Shown here one piece after another: positions 5,819 through 5,916 of a stretch of DNA of 5,916 bases (positions are counted from its first letter, which is position 1; each line of letters starts with the position of its first letter). The position numbers and the translations under genes were made by a program. The notes beneath the pieces are model-generated. The model was not told the DNA's origin. It saw nothing but the letters and a program-made list of their open reading frames with translations, and searched no databases. Where the stretch lies: NCBI GenBank assembly GCA_016926135.1, contig JAFGPH010000577.1, positions 1-5,916 of the forward strand. Direction: 5' to 3'. This DNA comes from Deltaproteobacteria bacterium. Lineage in GTDB: Bacteria > Desulfobacterota > DSM-4660 > Desulfatiglandales > HGW-15.

Positions 5819-5916
5819 ATGCAAAGACATTCGAACGCAAAGACAATCGGTCTTTTCGTGCTACTCGTTGCCGTGGTGGTTGTTTTGTCTTTCTTCTCCA
5901 ATCGCCTTTGGGGTGG
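5819..5916 (+). CDS. N-terminus of an unidentified exported or membrane protein, 3' end beyond the window
   Basis: Thirty-two residues are visible before the window ends. A short basic start (MQRHSNAKT) is followed by a strongly hydrophobic run at about residues 10-26 (IGLFVLLVAVVVVLSFF), then SNRLWG. This is an uncleaved N-terminal anchor or a signal peptide; no cleavage site is clear. A purine-rich GGGGAGGGG lies 7 nt upstream of the ATG, which supports the start. A GTG at 5811 in another frame would overlap the ribosome binding site and gives a less sensible protein. The gene diverges from the AraC relic, so the two may once have shared a control region. No family can be named from this much sequence. 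Confidence 0.6.
   Translation, partial: MQRHSNAKTIGLFVLLVAVVVVLSFFSNRLWG

Noticed and set aside
5686..5901. 71-residue minus-strand frame in the right-hand region
   Set aside because: It is antisense to the plus-strand start at 5819, which has a good ribosome binding site and a credible signal/membrane segment; this frame shows no domain.

Overview
The window looks like a piece of an anaerobic, aromatic- or acyl-CoA-degrading bacterium, probably of the Desulfobacterota/Syntrophorhabdia type. That guess rests on the gene content: a three-subunit molybdenum hydroxylase of the 4-hydroxybenzoyl-CoA-reductase-like kind sits next to an AMP-forming CoA ligase. No taxonomic marker is present, so the assignment is an inference. 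Base composition is moderately GC-rich, apart from an AT-rich patch at about 5580-5640.

Layout, following transcription of the minus strand from right to left: (1) 5573-4977, a decayed AraC-family regulator that has lost its cupin core and its C-terminal helices and is out of frame at two A/T homopolymers. (2) 4976-3369, an intact 535-aa ANL-superfamily acyl/aryl-CoA ligase, whose ribosome binding site lies in the last relic codons. (3) 3372-3295, a possible 25-codon small ORF that overlaps the ligase stop by ATGA. (4) 3228-2689, the [2Fe-2S] small subunit of a xanthine-dehydrogenase-family enzyme. (5) 2689-401, its molybdopterin large subunit. (6) 404-1, the first 134 residues of its FAD subunit, cut by the window edge. 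The three subunit genes overlap by 1 and 4 nt (TAATG and ATGA) and each has a strong Shine-Dalgarno sequence, so they form a translationally coupled unit.

On the plus strand, a divergent gene starts at 5819 behind a good ribosome binding site and runs off the right edge. Only an N-terminal signal/membrane segment is visible. The 245-bp gap between it and the AraC relic holds several short palindromes.

Likely joint role (inference): the ligase activates a carboxylic acid to its CoA thioester. The Mo/Fe-S/FAD enzyme then hydroxylates or reductively dehydroxylates that thioester, or a derivative of it. The FAD subunit carries a Cys in the place where 4-hydroxybenzoyl-CoA reductase has the first ligand of its extra [4Fe-4S] cluster, which favours a low-potential, possibly reductive enzyme over a plain xanthine dehydrogenase. 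The substrate cannot be read from the sequence. The local regulator appears to be dead.
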